DNA of 64,000 bases from Rhodoblastus acidophilus (GCF_900187365.1 NZ_FYDG01000001.1:186001-250000), one strand, 5' to 3'; shown: positions 17,464 through 27,021, counted from the stretch's first letter. The notes: a model not told the origin generated them from the letters alone. Program-made: numbers and translations.

Positions 17464-18830
17464 ACCAGCATCCGAAGCCCCTGGGCGGGCGCGCCGATTG
17501 GGTGGAGGCCGACCGCCTCCGCCTGCTTCACCCCCAGCATCACCCCAGCGACCACCGCGACCCCACGCTGTGGGCGGCAGGGGAGGGGCCGTACCTGATC
17601 GACCATCGGGGCCGCCGCTATTTCGATGGCCTGAGCAGCATGTGGAACGTCCATCTCGGCCATGGACAGACCGAACTGGTCGAAGCCGCCGCCGCGCAAA
17701 TGCGCACGCTGGCCTATGCGACCTGCTATGCCGGGGCGACGCACCGCCCCGCCATCGAACTGGCGGAGCGTCTGGCCGAGGTGGTCTATCCCGCAATCCA
17801 GGCGTTCTATTTCACCAGCGGCGGCAGCGAGGCCACCGACAGTTCGATCCGCACCGCCCGCTATTTCTGGCGGGCGCAGGGCAAGCCGGGCAAGAGCAAG
17901 ATCATCGCCCGCGCCTTGTCCTATCACGGCTCGACCATGGGGGCGTCCAGCGCCACCGGGGTCGAGGAATTTTCGCAACCCTTTGGTCCGCGTCTGCCGG
18001 GTTTTCTGCATATCGGCTCGCCCGATCCCTACCGCTTCCCCGTTCCCGACGATGGCCGCAGTCAGGGCGAGGCGGCGGCCGACGCGCTTGAGGAGGCGAT
18101 CCTGCGCGAGGGCGCCGGCACCGTCGCCGCCTTCATCGCGGAGCCGGTGCAGGGCGGGGGAGGGGGGGTCATCGTTCCCCAGAACGATTACTTCCGTCGC
18201 ATCCGAAAAATCTGCGACCGGCATGACGTCTTGCTGATCAGCGACGACGTCATCACCGGATTCGGGCGCAGCGGGCGCTGGTTCGGGCTGGAGCATTGGG
18301 GGGTGGAGCCGGACATCGTCCAATTCGCCAAGGGAATCACCAGCGGCTATTTCCCGCTCGGCGGCATTGGCGTCTCCGCCCGCATCAAGCAGGTGCTGGA
18401 CGAGGCGCCGCCGGCGCAACGCTGGTGGCACGGCTACACCAACGCAGCCCATCCCGTCGCCTGCGCCGTCGCGCTGGCCACGCTGCGGCTGATGCGGCGC
18501 GACGACCTGGTCGCGCGAGCGAAAAGTCTGGGGGAGCGGCTGCTGGGCCGGCTGAAGTCCAATCTGTCGGACCATCGCCATGTCGGCGACATCCGGGGAC
18601 TCGGTCTGCTGGCCGGCGTCGAACTGGTCGCCGACCGCGCCAGCAAAACGCCGTTTCCCGCCTCGGCCGACGTCGCCGGCAAATTGCGCGCGGAGCTGAT
18701 GAAACGCGGGCTTTGCACCCGCGTCCTGCCGGACATCATCTGTCTCGCCCCTCCCTTGATCAGCAGCGAACAGCAGATCGACTTCGTCGCCGACGCCGTC
18801 GCCGAAGCCATCGACAGCCTTTTCGCATGA
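17460..18830 (+). CDS. Class III PLP-dependent aminotransferase
   Basis: The 456-residue enzyme belongs to the beta-alanine/omega-amino acid:pyruvate and taurine aminotransferase group. Visible signatures are YFDGLSSMWNVHLGHG, YFTSGGSEATDSSIRTARY, SYHGSTMGASSATG, AAFIAEPVQGGGG, the DDVITGFGRSGRWFG block, and FAKGITSGYFPLGG with the PLP-binding lysine. It probably moves an amino group from an omega-amino acid or amine to pyruvate or glyoxylate in the cytoplasm. It overlaps the permease by four bases, and the next gene also overlaps it, so a shared substrate is likely. Confidence 0.9.
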   Translation: MNQHPKPLGGRADWVEADRLRLLHPQHHPSDHRDPTLWAAGEGPYLIDHRGRRYFDGLSSMWNVHLGHGQTELVEAAAAQMRTLAYATCYAGATHRPAIELAERLAEVVYPAIQAFYFTSGGSEATDSSIRTARYFWRAQGKPGKSKIIARALSYHGSTMGASSATGVEEFSQPFGPRLPGFLHIGSPDPYRFPVPDDGRSQGEAAADALEEAILREGAGTVAAFIAEPVQGGGGGVIVPQNDYFRRIRKICDRHDVLLISDDVITGFGRSGRWFGLEHWGVEPDIVQFAKGITSGYFPLGGIGVSARIKQVLDEAPPAQRWWHGYTNAAHPVACAVALATLRLMRRDDLVARAKSLGERLLGRLKSNLSDHRHVGDIRGLGLLAGVELVADRASKTPFPASADVAGKLRAELMKRGLCTRVLPDIICLAPPLISSEQQIDFVADAVAEAIDSLFA

Positions 18831-19384
18831 ATGGAATTTCTCACATGACCCGCATTCCCCCGATCATCCCGGAAAACGCCACGCCGGCGCAACGCGCCGA
18901 CTATGACAAGCTGGCGAAAGCCCACGCCGTCACCAACATGAAGGCGGCGCTGCTGCATTCGCCGGTCGCGCTCGACGCCGTGTTGAAATGGTATGACCTG
19001 TTCGCGCGGGTGAAGCCGTTTCTCGGCGAGCGCCTCGCGATCCTGTTCTGCGACGCCATTTCGCGGCAGAACGCCTGCGAACTCTGCGCCACCTTCATGA
19101 AGCGCGAGATCGTGCAATGGGGCGAGGACCCGAACGATCTGAAACTCGACGAACGCGAGCAGGCCGTGGTCGATTTCGGCCGGCAACTGGCCAAGGACGC
19201 CAACCGAGTGTCGGACGCGCTCTACGCCCGGCTGGCCGCGCATTTCACGCCGGCGCAGATCGTCGAACTCACCGTGTTCGGCGGGCTGATGATCGTCAAC
19301 AACCTGTTCAACAGCGCCCTGCAAATCCCGGTGGACGAGTCGCTCGATCCCTACCGGATCGACCCCGAAACCTATTTCGCCTGA
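18827..19384 (+). CDS. AhpD/carboxymuconolactone decarboxylase-like protein
   Basis: The 185-residue cytoplasmic protein belongs to the alkylhydroperoxidase AhpD/CMD fold. A C-x-x-C pair in NACELCATFMKREI (residues 86-89) is typical of family members with thiol redox activity. The tail LTVFGGLMIVNNLFNSALQIP also fits. The ATG at 18827 overlaps the aminotransferase stop; MTRIPP at 18845 is an alternative start. The position between an aminotransferase and a sulfhydrylase suggests a redox or carbon-skeleton step in the same pathway, but the reaction is unknown. Confidence 0.8.
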   Translation: MNGISHMTRIPPIIPENATPAQRADYDKLAKAHAVTNMKAALLHSPVALDAVLKWYDLFARVKPFLGERLAILFCDAISRQNACELCATFMKREIVQWGEDPNDLKLDEREQAVVDFGRQLAKDANRVSDALYARLAAHFTPAQIVELTVFGGLMIVNNLFNSALQIPVDESLDPYRIDPETYFA

Positions 19385-19392
19385 GACTCATC

Positions 19393-20676
19393 ATGAGCCA
19401 ACGTCAACTCAGCTTCGACACCCTGCAACTGCACGCGGGGCAAACGCCGGACCCGGCCACGGGCGCGCGGGCGGTTCCGATCTACCAGACCACATCCTTT
19501 ATCTTCAAGGATTTCGCCCAGGCCAAGGGGATCAGTTCGGCGGAGGAGGCGGGCTACGACTATACCCGCATCATCAACCCGACCAATGAAGTGCTGGAAA
19601 ACCGCATCGCGGCGCTCGAAGGCGGCAGCGGCGCGCTGGCGCTCGCCTCCGGCTCCGCCGCCACAGCCACCACAATCTTGAACATCACCCATGCCGGCGA
19701 CGAGATCGTCGCGGCCAAGACGCTTTATGGCGGCAGCTTCAACCTGTTCGTCAACACTCTGCCCAAGCACGGCGTCAAGACGACCCTGGTCGATCCGATC
19801 GACCCCGAAAATTTTCGCCGCGCGCTGACCGAGCGCACCAAGGCGATCTTCGTCGAAACCATCGGCAATCCCGACATCAACATCATCGACTTCGAGGCGG
19901 TGGGGCGCATCGCCGGGGACCATGGCATTCCCCTGATCGTCGACAACACGTTTGGCACGCCCTATCTGTTCCTGCCGTTCAACTATGGCGCCAACATTTC
20001 GGTCCACTCGGCGACCAAATATATCGGCGGCCATGGCACGAGCATTGGCGGATTGATCGTCGACGGCGGCAATTTCAACTGGGGCAATGGCAAATTCCCG
20101 GATTTCACCACGCCCGACCCGGCCTACAGCAATTTCATCCATTGGGAGAAATGGGGTAATCAAGCGTTCATCGTGAAGGCGCGCCTGCATTACCTGCGCG
20201 ACATCGGCGCCTGCCTCAGCCCGTTCAACGCCTTCCTGTTCCTGCAGGGGCTGGAGACCCTGTCGCTGCGGCTGCGGCGGCAGGTTGAAACCACCCAGCG
20301 CATCGCCGAATTTTTGCAAGCCAGCCCCGATGTGGATTGGGTCAATTACCCCGGCCTCAAAAGCAGTCCCTATCACGCCCTGGCGCAAAAATATCTGCCG
20401 AAAGGGCCGGGCGCGATCCTGACGTTCGGCATCAACGGCGGGTTTGAGCGCGCGAAAAAATTCATCGAAGCGCTGAAGATTTTCTCGTTCCTGGCCAATG
20501 TCGGGGATTCCAAATCGCTGGTGGTGCATCCCGCCACCGTCACCCATGGCCAATTGACCGAGGCCGAGCAAAGGCTGGCCGGCGTCAAGCCGGAACAGAT
20601 CCGCTTCTCCATCGGAACCGAAGACCCCGACGATCTCCTTTGGGACGTTGCGCAGGCCTTCGCGGCCAGTCGCTGA
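19393..20676 (+). CDS. O-acetylhomoserine sulfhydrylase
   Basis: This 427-residue PLP enzyme of the Cys/Met metabolism family should replace the acetyl group of O-acetylhomoserine with sulfide or a thiol such as methanethiol, giving homocysteine or methionine. Signatures include FDTLQLHAGQTPDPATGARA, PIYQTTSFIFKD, YTRIINPTNEVLENRIAALEGG, VDNTFGTPYL and the PLP lysine in VHSATKYIGGHGTSIGG. Length is normal. It is the fourth gene of the permease operon and one of two such enzymes in the window (the other is at 38276-39577), which suggests different thiol substrates. Confidence 0.9.
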   Translation: MSQRQLSFDTLQLHAGQTPDPATGARAVPIYQTTSFIFKDFAQAKGISSAEEAGYDYTRIINPTNEVLENRIAALEGGSGALALASGSAATATTILNITHAGDEIVAAKTLYGGSFNLFVNTLPKHGVKTTLVDPIDPENFRRALTERTKAIFVETIGNPDINIIDFEAVGRIAGDHGIPLIVDNTFGTPYLFLPFNYGANISVHSATKYIGGHGTSIGGLIVDGGNFNWGNGKFPDFTTPDPAYSNFIHWEKWGNQAFIVKARLHYLRDIGACLSPFNAFLFLQGLETLSLRLRRQVETTQRIAEFLQASPDVDWVNYPGLKSSPYHALAQKYLPKGPGAILTFGINGGFERAKKFIEALKIFSFLANVGDSKSLVVHPATVTHGQLTEAEQRLAGVKPEQIRFSIGTEDPDDLLWDVAQAFAASR

Positions 20677-20686
20677 CCGCGCCCGA

Positions 20687-21115
20687 TCATCCGCACGGCA
20701 GGGCGGCGCCCGCATCGGGATCGGTCGCCAGATGCAGCCGGTCCGCGCCGATGCGCGCGAAGCGCAGCAAGAGGCTTCGCCGCGTCGCGCCGGCGAGGCG
20801 GTGCAGCGGGGCGTCGCGCAGGATCGCCCCGCCGAAGGCGTCGGCGACGATGAGTCCCGCATCCGCCGGCAGGCGTTCCTGCGGCATGGTCAGGTCCACC
20901 GCGAAGAACAGCTTGTCGCAATGCGCCCGATAGTCGGACCACTTTTTGTCCGCCTGAAAATCTTCGACGGAAGACTTGATCTCGACAATCCAGATTTCGC
21001 CATCGGCGCCCAGGGCCATCAGGTCGGCGCGGCGACCGCTGGGCAAGGGAACCTCGGTCAGGCTGGCGCGGCCCGCCGCCCGCAGCAGCCGCTGCGCGCC
21101 GCGCGTCACCGCCAA
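20687..21115 (-). CDS. mmcB: MmcB-family DNA repair nuclease-like protein
   Basis: The 142-residue protein matches the alphaproteobacterial MmcB family, linked to DNA repair and predicted to have a restriction-endonuclease-like fold. The likely active-site pattern is in GRRADLMAL, EIWIVEIKSSVEDFQADKKW (Asp, Glu-x-Lys) and DYRAHCDKLFFAVD. The start is a TTG at 21115; relatives often start somewhat earlier, but no good upstream codon exists in this frame. It converges on the sulfhydrylase gene with a 10-base gap. No LexA box was recognised upstream. Confidence 0.75.
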   Translation of the reverse strand: MAVTRGAQRLLRAAGRASLTEVPLPSGRRADLMALGADGEIWIVEIKSSVEDFQADKKWSDYRAHCDKLFFAVDLTMPQERLPADAGLIVADAFGGAILRDAPLHRLAGATRRSLLLRFARIGADRLHLATDPDAGAALPCG

Positions 21116-21251
21116 TGTCGTGGCCGGGCGGGAAACGGGCGTTATCCCGGTTCCTGGCGTTTCGTCATGGAAGGCGATCCCTTGGCTGGTTCAGGGGGAA
21201 GCTTACAGCGTTTTCCACCACGGCGGAACCGGCGCCGAAGCGCCGGGTCTC

Positions 21252-21893
21252 TTAACGGAAGGCGTGAGACAAGGCGGCATGTCGAATATTGCGCGTCCGA
21301 GGAGGCGGATTGGCGGAGGCGCAATGAATATGCAGCGCGAGCGCGCACAGCAGCAAACTGGCGATCATGAAGCTCAAGGGATCGTTGAGGAAAGTCTGAT
21401 CCGCGACGCCGGGCGCATGCGAGGCGAACAGCGTGTGATTGACCATGCCCAGCGCCGTCAGAACCACCGCGGCTCTGAGCGTCACGACGCGCGCGCGCAA
21501 AAGTTTGGCGTCGTAGCGCAAAGTCCCGGCCTGTCGGCCCGCGCCGACGCTGGCGATCCGCCTGCGGCAGGCGTGAATGCACCCCATGGCGATGCGATGG
21601 CACCCATAGGCGATCGTCAGTCCCAAGCCGAACACGCCGAGATCCGAGGCCACGGACACCAGGCCGAGCGTCGGCGACTGGTTGAACAGCAGCGCGTCGG
21701 CTTCCAGCGTCGACAAGCCGGAAAACGCGTAAAGGATCATGGCGATAAAATGCGCCCCATAGAGGACGATGGCGCCATAAAGCGCGTTGAATCCCGTCTT
21801 GCGTTCAAATGTGGGAATAACGCGCATGAAAACGCCATCCATCAGCAGTTCCGACAGGCGGAATATTGTGTGCGTGAATCTGTCCTGTGACAT
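21252..21893 (-). CDS. Hypothetical multi-pass membrane protein
   Basis: The 213-residue protein has about four hydrophobic segments: LYGAIVLYGAHFIAMILYAF (near residues 38-57), VSVASDLGVFGLGLTIAYGC (near 79-98), VVTLRAAVVLTALGMVNHTL (near 135-154) and DPLSFMIASLLLCALALHIH. A basic loop (ACRRRIASVGAGR) probably faces the cytoplasm. No family is recognised. The gap to mmcB is 136 bases. Confidence 0.6.
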   Translation of the reverse strand: MSQDRFTHTIFRLSELLMDGVFMRVIPTFERKTGFNALYGAIVLYGAHFIAMILYAFSGLSTLEADALLFNQSPTLGLVSVASDLGVFGLGLTIAYGCHRIAMGCIHACRRRIASVGAGRQAGTLRYDAKLLRARVVTLRAAVVLTALGMVNHTLFASHAPGVADQTFLNDPLSFMIASLLLCALALHIHCASANPPPRTRNIRHAALSHAFR

Positions 21894-22027
21894 CCGGCCG
21901 GGTGACTCTTTCTTTGAGATCAGACGTTTAGATTTCGTCGCGACCTATAGCCCGGCAAACTGGGAATGGCGAGTGTGACGCGCGTCAGGAGAAGGCGATT
22001 TCTTTCGATACGGCGTCTTGTATGACG

Positions 22028-22954
22028 TCAGAAGGAGGTGGAGGAGGACTCCATTCCCGGCGTTTCCTCGGAAGGAGACGCCGTCCGCTCGCACGCGTCC
22101 CGCGCCAGACCATCAATAAAGTCCAGAACGTCTCGCAAGACCGGCGCGCGCCAGCGCACCCCGCGTCCGATTGCGACGACCAGCCCGACATGGCCGACGC
22201 CGCCATATTCGATCAAGCGGGCGGTCGCGCCCGCCTTGCTCAGGGCGCCGGCGAAATCCTGGCCGTTGAAGCGCCCCACCGTATCGTCGGCGCGGCCGTA
22301 AAGCAGCAGGCTTGGCGGAGCGTCGGCCCGCGCATGGGCGACCGGGCGCGCCCGGTCGGGATGGCCGGCGGCCGGAGCAAAAATGTCGCGGGTCGAACTC
22401 CATGTCGTCGGATCGAAGGCGTAAGGCCCGGCCAGACCCACAAGACCCGCCGGCGGCGGCGCGTCCGGAGCGAATTGCATACGGTACGTCGGATCGAGCG
22501 CCAGCAGCGCGGCGATATGGGCGCCCGCCGAATGTCCCATCAGCACGACCGGCTTAGGGCCGTCTGCGAGGCGATGCGCGTGCGCCCAACCGTAGGCGCG
22601 CGCGGCGTCCTCCATGAAATCGGGAAAGCGGGCCGAGGGGTAGAGCCGATAGTCGGGAATGATTGTGGTGAGGCCCTGCGCGGCCAGCGCGGTTCCCACG
22701 AAACGGTAAATCTCGCGGGCGCCGTCGCGCCAGCCGCCGCCATAAACGAAAAGCACGCGCGCATTCCGGTTGCGGCGCGGGTCCGCTTGATAGACGTCGA
22801 GACGGTGGCGCGCATCGGGACCGTAGGTCGCCCCTTTATGGACGACGATTCCACGCTCCGACGCCAGCACGTTGAACAGGCGAGCAAATTCGGCCTCGCG
22901 CTTCGAACGCGCGCGTTCGCCAAGGCGCGCGAGCGCCGTCTTGGCGCCGCTCAC
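22028..22954 (-). CDS. Alpha/beta hydrolase, BD-FAE/esterase type
   Basis: The 308-residue enzyme has the layout of feruloyl-esterase-like hydrolases: YGPDARHRLDVYQ, the oxyanion motif VLFVYGGGWRDGAR, IIPDYRLYPSARFPDFMEDA, the nucleophile elbow LMGHSAGAHIAALLALD and the charge-relay region LLLYGRADDTV, with a final His in GGVGHVGLV. It probably cleaves a small ester in the cytoplasm, since no signal peptide is visible. A GTG start at 22954 is chosen because AAGAGGGG lies just upstream; a longer frame to 23095 lacks a ribosome site. Confidence 0.8.
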   Translation of the reverse strand: MSGAKTALARLGERARSKREAEFARLFNVLASERGIVVHKGATYGPDARHRLDVYQADPRRNRNARVLFVYGGGWRDGAREIYRFVGTALAAQGLTTIIPDYRLYPSARFPDFMEDAARAYGWAHAHRLADGPKPVVLMGHSAGAHIAALLALDPTYRMQFAPDAPPPAGLVGLAGPYAFDPTTWSSTRDIFAPAAGHPDRARPVAHARADAPPSLLLYGRADDTVGRFNGQDFAGALSKAGATARLIEYGGVGHVGLVVAIGRGVRWRAPVLRDVLDFIDGLARDACERTASPSEETPGMESSSTSF

Positions 22955-23310
22955 GCCGCCCCTCTTACAGGCTGATGCTCCGTGATGCGCGCTTGGCGCA
23001 CAAGTTGATCTCGCATGGCTCCAGCTCGCCACCAGGCCGCGTTTGCACGCGCCAAACGTCAGGCAAACCCGCCACGGCCCGGAGAAGTTCGCCAAAGCGT
23101 ATCTGCACCGATTCTGGCGAATCGGCCAAGCTCATCATGCGATCGAAAGCTTGCCGGCCCGACGGGCTGACGCGCCCCGGCGTCCCAATCCGCGCCCGGA
23201 CGAGGGCGGGGCGGGGAACGCAAGCGCGGGCTGCGCGTTATCCGGCGATCGCGCCGGTTGAGCTCGCCGGCCGGCGCGCGCCGCCAAATGTCATTTTATG
23301 GGAGAAAGCC
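22955..23310. other. Intergenic region between divergent genes
   Basis: These 356 bases separate the esterase gene from the DUF4399 gene and must hold two promoters. The open frames within them have no recognisable features. I see no clear operator, repeat or terminator. Confidence 0.5.
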
Positions 23311-23742
23311 ATGCACAGAATTTTCGCGTCGTTGATCTCCGCCGCGGCGCTTGCCGTTTCCGTCCATGGGTTGCGCGCCGAGCCGTACTGGCCAAGCGCC
23401 GCGCGGGTCTATTTCATTGCGCCGGCCAATGGCGCCGTCGTCGACAAGACTTTCGAGGTGAAGTTTGGATTGGTCGGCGCGGGCGTGGCGCCGGCGGGCG
23501 TGGACAAGACGGGCGTGGGCCATCATCACCTGTTGATCGACACTGAGACGCCAAAAGGCGACGAACTCGATCAACCGCTGCCCGCCAGCGCTCAGATCAA
23601 GCATTTCGGCGGCGGGCAGACCGAGACCCGGCTGGAATTGCCGCCCGGCCGGCATAAACTGCAGCTGATCCTTGGCGACGGCAACCACATTCCCCACGAT
23701 CCTCCGGTGACTTCGGACGTGATCGAGATCGAGGTGAAGTAA
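23311..23742 (+). CDS. DUF4399 secreted protein
   Basis: The 143-residue protein has a signal peptide (MHRIFASLISAAALAVSVHG, cleaved near LRA-EP) and a single DUF4399 domain with the conserved segments VYFIAPANGAVV, VKFGLVGAGVAPAGV, TGVGHHHLLIDTE, HFGGGQTETRLELPPGRH and LILGDGNHIPHDPPV. It should be periplasmic. The clustered histidines suggest metal binding, but the biochemical role of the family is not known to me. GGAGAA sits five bases before the ATG at 23311. Confidence 0.85.
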   Translation: MHRIFASLISAAALAVSVHGLRAEPYWPSAARVYFIAPANGAVVDKTFEVKFGLVGAGVAPAGVDKTGVGHHHLLIDTETPKGDELDQPLPASAQIKHFGGGQTETRLELPPGRHKLQLILGDGNHIPHDPPVTSDVIEIEVK

Positions 23743-23848
23743 TCCGCTCAGGCGCTTGATCGGGTCCGAGCGCGGGGCGATCCCGCGGCTTCGGGTCCGA
23801 TCGGTCGGGCGATTCTGGAAGCCGCTGTGAAAGGCGCGACGCGCCGAA

Positions 23849-24205
23849 TTATGTCGTCCCTGACTTCGTGACCATCCCCCGGCCTGTCGGCCGGTCTGGA
23901 TCGTTGTCGCGGGCATAGATGTTTTCATGGGCGTTGCGGACGAACCCAAGCGAGCCGCTCGCCCGGCAGCGCGCGAAGTGCAACGACAACGGCAAGCGTT
24001 TGCAGGCCGGGCAGATTCGCTCGTACGCCCGCAAAATGGGTTCAACCTCGCGTGTCATCATGGCGGCGGCCTCAAGCAGCTCAAATTTGGCGATCGGACC
24101 TGAAACGTGACGGGCTTGATTCAGTTCCCATCGGCGCCGCGCCGCAACATGATCGGCGCCGAACAGGGAGGCCCATCCCGGTCTCGCGTCGGCGCAGGAG
24201 CACAT
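23849..24205 (-). CDS. Hypothetical cysteine-containing protein
   Basis: A frame of 118 residues that looks protein-like: MCSCADARPGWASLFGADHV, then EAAAMMTREVEPILRAYERI and CPACKRLPLSLHFARCRASG. The C-x-x-C pair plus a later Cys might bind zinc. The start is uncertain; the frame stays open to 24295. It is divergent from glcD. I do not recognise a family, and it may be spurious. Confidence 0.4.
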   Translation of the reverse strand: MCSCADARPGWASLFGADHVAARRRWELNQARHVSGPIAKFELLEAAAMMTREVEPILRAYERICPACKRLPLSLHFARCRASGSLGFVRNAHENIYARDNDPDRPTGRGMVTKSGTT

Positions 24206-24315
24206 AAAAGCAAGCTCGGGCGGAACCAATTTGCCGCCAGCAAGCTTATCGCCTCGGGGAATATCGGTTACGATTCCGCAAACGGCCGCGACCAACAGCG
24301 GCGGCGGGGGGAAAC

Positions 24316-25806
24316 ATGCTGGCGATGCCCGAACCCGATCGGGCCGTGCTCGCGCGTCGCGCTGAGATCATCGCGGCGTTGCGAAAAATCGCGCCCGGCG
24401 AAGGCGTGATCGACGGCGAACGCGAGCGACGCGCTTACGAGTGCGACGCGCTGACCGCCTACCGGCAAACCCCGATGGTCGTCGTTCTGCCGGAGACGAC
24501 CGCGCAAGTCGTCGAGATCCTGCGTTATTGCAAAGCCAATGCGATCCGCGTCGTGCCGCGCGGCGCCGGAACCTCGCTGTCGGGCGGCGCCCTGCCGCTC
24601 GCCGACGGCGTGCTGCTGGGCATGAGCAAGTTCAATCGCATTGTGGAGATCGACGTCGCCGACCGTTGCGTGGTCGCCCAGCCCGGCGTCACCAATCTGG
24701 CCATTTCCCACGCCGTGCAGGGCCACGGCCTCTATTACGCGCCCGACCCTTCGAGCCAGATCGCCTGCAGCATTGGCGGCAATGTCGCCGAGAACTCCGG
24801 CGGGGTCCATTGCCTGAAATATGGCCTCACCACCAATAATGTGATCGAAGTCGAATTCGTCACCATCGACGGCGAAGTGATCCGTCTCGGCGGCAAGCAT
24901 TTCGATTCCGGCGCGCTCGACCTGCTGGGCGTGCTGGTCGGGTCGGAGGGCTTGCTTGGCGTGGTCACGGCGGTCACGGTGCGCGTCCTGCCCACGCCGC
25001 CCGGCGCGCGCGCTCTGTTGATCGGCTTTCCGAGCGTGCGCGGCGCCGCCGATTGCGTCGCCGCCGTGATCGGTTCGGGGATCATTCCGGGCGGCATGGA
25101 AATCATGGACAAGCTCGCGATCGAAGCCGCCGAGGCGTTCGTCCACGCCGGCTATCCGCTCGGCGCCGAGGCGCTGCTGATCGTCGAACTCGACGGCTGC
25201 GCCGCCGAGGTCGATCATCTCGTCGCCCGCGTGGAAAAGATCGCCGCCGACCATGGCGCCGCCAGTTGCCGCGCCAGCCAGAGCGAACAGGAGCGCCTGC
25301 TGTTCTGGGCGGGGCGCAAGGCCGCTTTTCCGGCTGTCGGCCGCCTCTCGCCGGACTATCTGTGCATGGACGGAACCATACCGCGCAAGGAGATCGGCGC
25401 GGTCCTGCTGCGCATGAAACAACTGGAAGCGAAATATGGATTGCGCGTCGCCAATGTGTTCCATGCCGGCGACGGCAATCTGCATCCCCTGATCCTTTAT
25501 GACGCCAACAAGCCCGGGGAACTCGAGCGCGCCGAACGATTTGGCGACGACATTCTTCGGCTCTGCGTCGAAGTGGGCGGCGTGCTCACCGGCGAGCATG
25601 GCGTCGGCGTCGAAAAGCGCGACCTGATGGACGTGATGTTCGACGAGATCGATCTCGCCCAGCAGCAGCGGCTGAAATGCGCCTTCGACGAGGCGAATTT
25701 GCTCAATCCGGGAAAGGTGTTTCCAAGATTGTGCCGCTGCGCCGAACTCGGCCGGATGCATGTGCGCGGCGGCGCCTTGCCCCATCCCGATCTGCCGCGA
25801 TTTTGA
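24316..25806 (+). CDS. glcD: Glycolate oxidase FAD subunit GlcD
   Basis: GlcD is the FAD-linked subunit of the membrane-associated glycolate oxidase, which converts glycolate to glyoxylate. The 496-residue protein has the FAD-binding domain at about residues 50-230 (TPMVVVLPETTAQVVEILRY, VVPRGAGTSLSGGALPLADG, DPSSQIACSIGGNVAENSGG) and the FAD-oxidase C-terminal domain with NVFHAGDGNLHPLILYD and GGVLTGEHGVGVEKRDLM. It is followed directly by glcE and glcF. Glycolate oxidation is common in autotrophs and methylotrophs as a photorespiratory salvage route. Confidence 0.95.
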   Translation: MLAMPEPDRAVLARRAEIIAALRKIAPGEGVIDGERERRAYECDALTAYRQTPMVVVLPETTAQVVEILRYCKANAIRVVPRGAGTSLSGGALPLADGVLLGMSKFNRIVEIDVADRCVVAQPGVTNLAISHAVQGHGLYYAPDPSSQIACSIGGNVAENSGGVHCLKYGLTTNNVIEVEFVTIDGEVIRLGGKHFDSGALDLLGVLVGSEGLLGVVTAVTVRVLPTPPGARALLIGFPSVRGAADCVAAVIGSGIIPGGMEIMDKLAIEAAEAFVHAGYPLGAEALLIVELDGCAAEVDHLVARVEKIAADHGAASCRASQSEQERLLFWAGRKAAFPAVGRLSPDYLCMDGTIPRKEIGAVLLRMKQLEAKYGLRVANVFHAGDGNLHPLILYDANKPGELERAERFGDDILRLCVEVGGVLTGEHGVGVEKRDLMDVMFDEIDLAQQQRLKCAFDEANLLNPGKVFPRLCRCAELGRMHVRGGALPHPDLPRF

Positions 25807-25814
25807 GGCGCGCC

Positions 25815-27020
25815 GTGACGCTGCATCGCCCCCATGACGCGCGCGAGATCGCGGAAATCGTCCGCCACGCCGGCGCCGAAAACCACACATTGGAAATCGT
25901 GGCGGGCGGCAGCAAGCGGGCGTTCGGCCGGCCCGTCCGCGCCGCGCAGCAACTGAACCTGTCCAAGCTCGCCGGCCTCGTCAGCTACGAGCCACGCGAA
26001 CTGGTGCTGACCGCGCGGCCCGGCGCGCCGCTGGCCGACATTGATGAGGCGCTGCGCGCCGAAGGCCAGATGCTCGCTTTCGAGCCGCCGCAATGGCTGA
26101 ATCTCTTGGGCGGCGCCGGAACGCCCACGCTCGGGGGCGTGCTGGCGTGCAATCTGTCGGGTCCGCGCCGCCTGCGCGCCGGCGCCGCGCGCGACTTCAT
26201 CCTGGGCTTCTCCGCCGTCAACGGACGCGGCGAAATGTTCAAGGCCGGCGGCAAGGTGGTGAAGAACGTCACGGGCTTCGACCTGAGCAAATTGATGGTC
26301 GGTTCCTTCGGCGCCCTGGCGATCCTGACCGAGGTCACGCTAAAAGTCGCGCCGCGCCCGGAGACGCAATGCACGCTGCTGCTGCCCGGCCTCTCCGACG
26401 CCAAGGCGTTCGACGTGATGGCCCGCGCCCTCAACACGCCGCACGAAATCTCCGCCGCCGCGCATCTGCCGGAGCTTTCCGCGCGACGCGCCCACCTCGC
26501 CGCCGAGGGGCCGCTGACCGCGCTGCGGCTCGAAGGCCCCGCGCCTTCGGTCGCTTATCGGGCGGCGGAAACAGAAAAACTATTTGGCGGCGGCGTTCGG
26601 CTGGAGGCCGAGGCGTCAGCGCTTTTCTGGCGGGAGGTCGCCGAAGTGCGGGCGCTGCTGCCAGATGGCGCGCCCCTGGTCTGGCGCGCCTGCCCGACGC
26701 CGAGCCGCGCGGCGGCGATCGTGGCCGCGGTTCGGGAAAAACTTCCCGGCGCCGAGGCGTTTTATGAATGGGGCGGCGGCCTCGTCTGGTTGAGCCTGGA
26801 CCCGGCCGAGGCCGGGCCGGACTGCGGCGCGGCTGTGGTGCGCGGCGCGCTGGACGGGCAGGGCCACGCCACGCTGGTGGTCGCGCCCGAAACGGCGCGG
26901 GCCAGCGTCGAGGTGTTCCAACCCGTCGAACCGGCGCTTGCGGCGCTGGAAGCGCGCGTGAAAGCCGGTTTCGATCCGCTTGGCTTGTTCAATCCCGGAC
27001 GGATGCGAGAGGGCGTGTGA
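25815..27020 (+). CDS. glcE: Glycolate oxidase FAD-binding subunit GlcE
   Basis: GlcE is a second FAD-binding subunit, shorter than GlcD. The 401-residue protein carries LEIVAGGSKRAFGRP, LVLTARPGAPLADIDEALR, the FEPPQWLNLLGGAGTPTLGG block and KAGGKVVKNVTGFDLSKLMV, all typical of GlcE, and ends VKAGFDPLGLFNPGRM. The GTG at 25815 has GAGG six bases upstream; a TTG at 25803 overlapping the glcD stop is an alternative. It lies between glcD and glcF with tiny gaps. Confidence 0.93.
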   Translation: MTLHRPHDAREIAEIVRHAGAENHTLEIVAGGSKRAFGRPVRAAQQLNLSKLAGLVSYEPRELVLTARPGAPLADIDEALRAEGQMLAFEPPQWLNLLGGAGTPTLGGVLACNLSGPRRLRAGAARDFILGFSAVNGRGEMFKAGGKVVKNVTGFDLSKLMVGSFGALAILTEVTLKVAPRPETQCTLLLPGLSDAKAFDVMARALNTPHEISAAAHLPELSARRAHLAAEGPLTALRLEGPAPSVAYRAAETEKLFGGGVRLEAEASALFWREVAEVRALLPDGAPLVWRACPTPSRAAAIVAAVREKLPGAEAFYEWGGGLVWLSLDPAEAGPDCGAAVVRGALDGQGHATLVVAPETARASVEVFQPVEPALAALEARVKAGFDPLGLFNPGRMREGV

Positions 27021-27021
27021 C

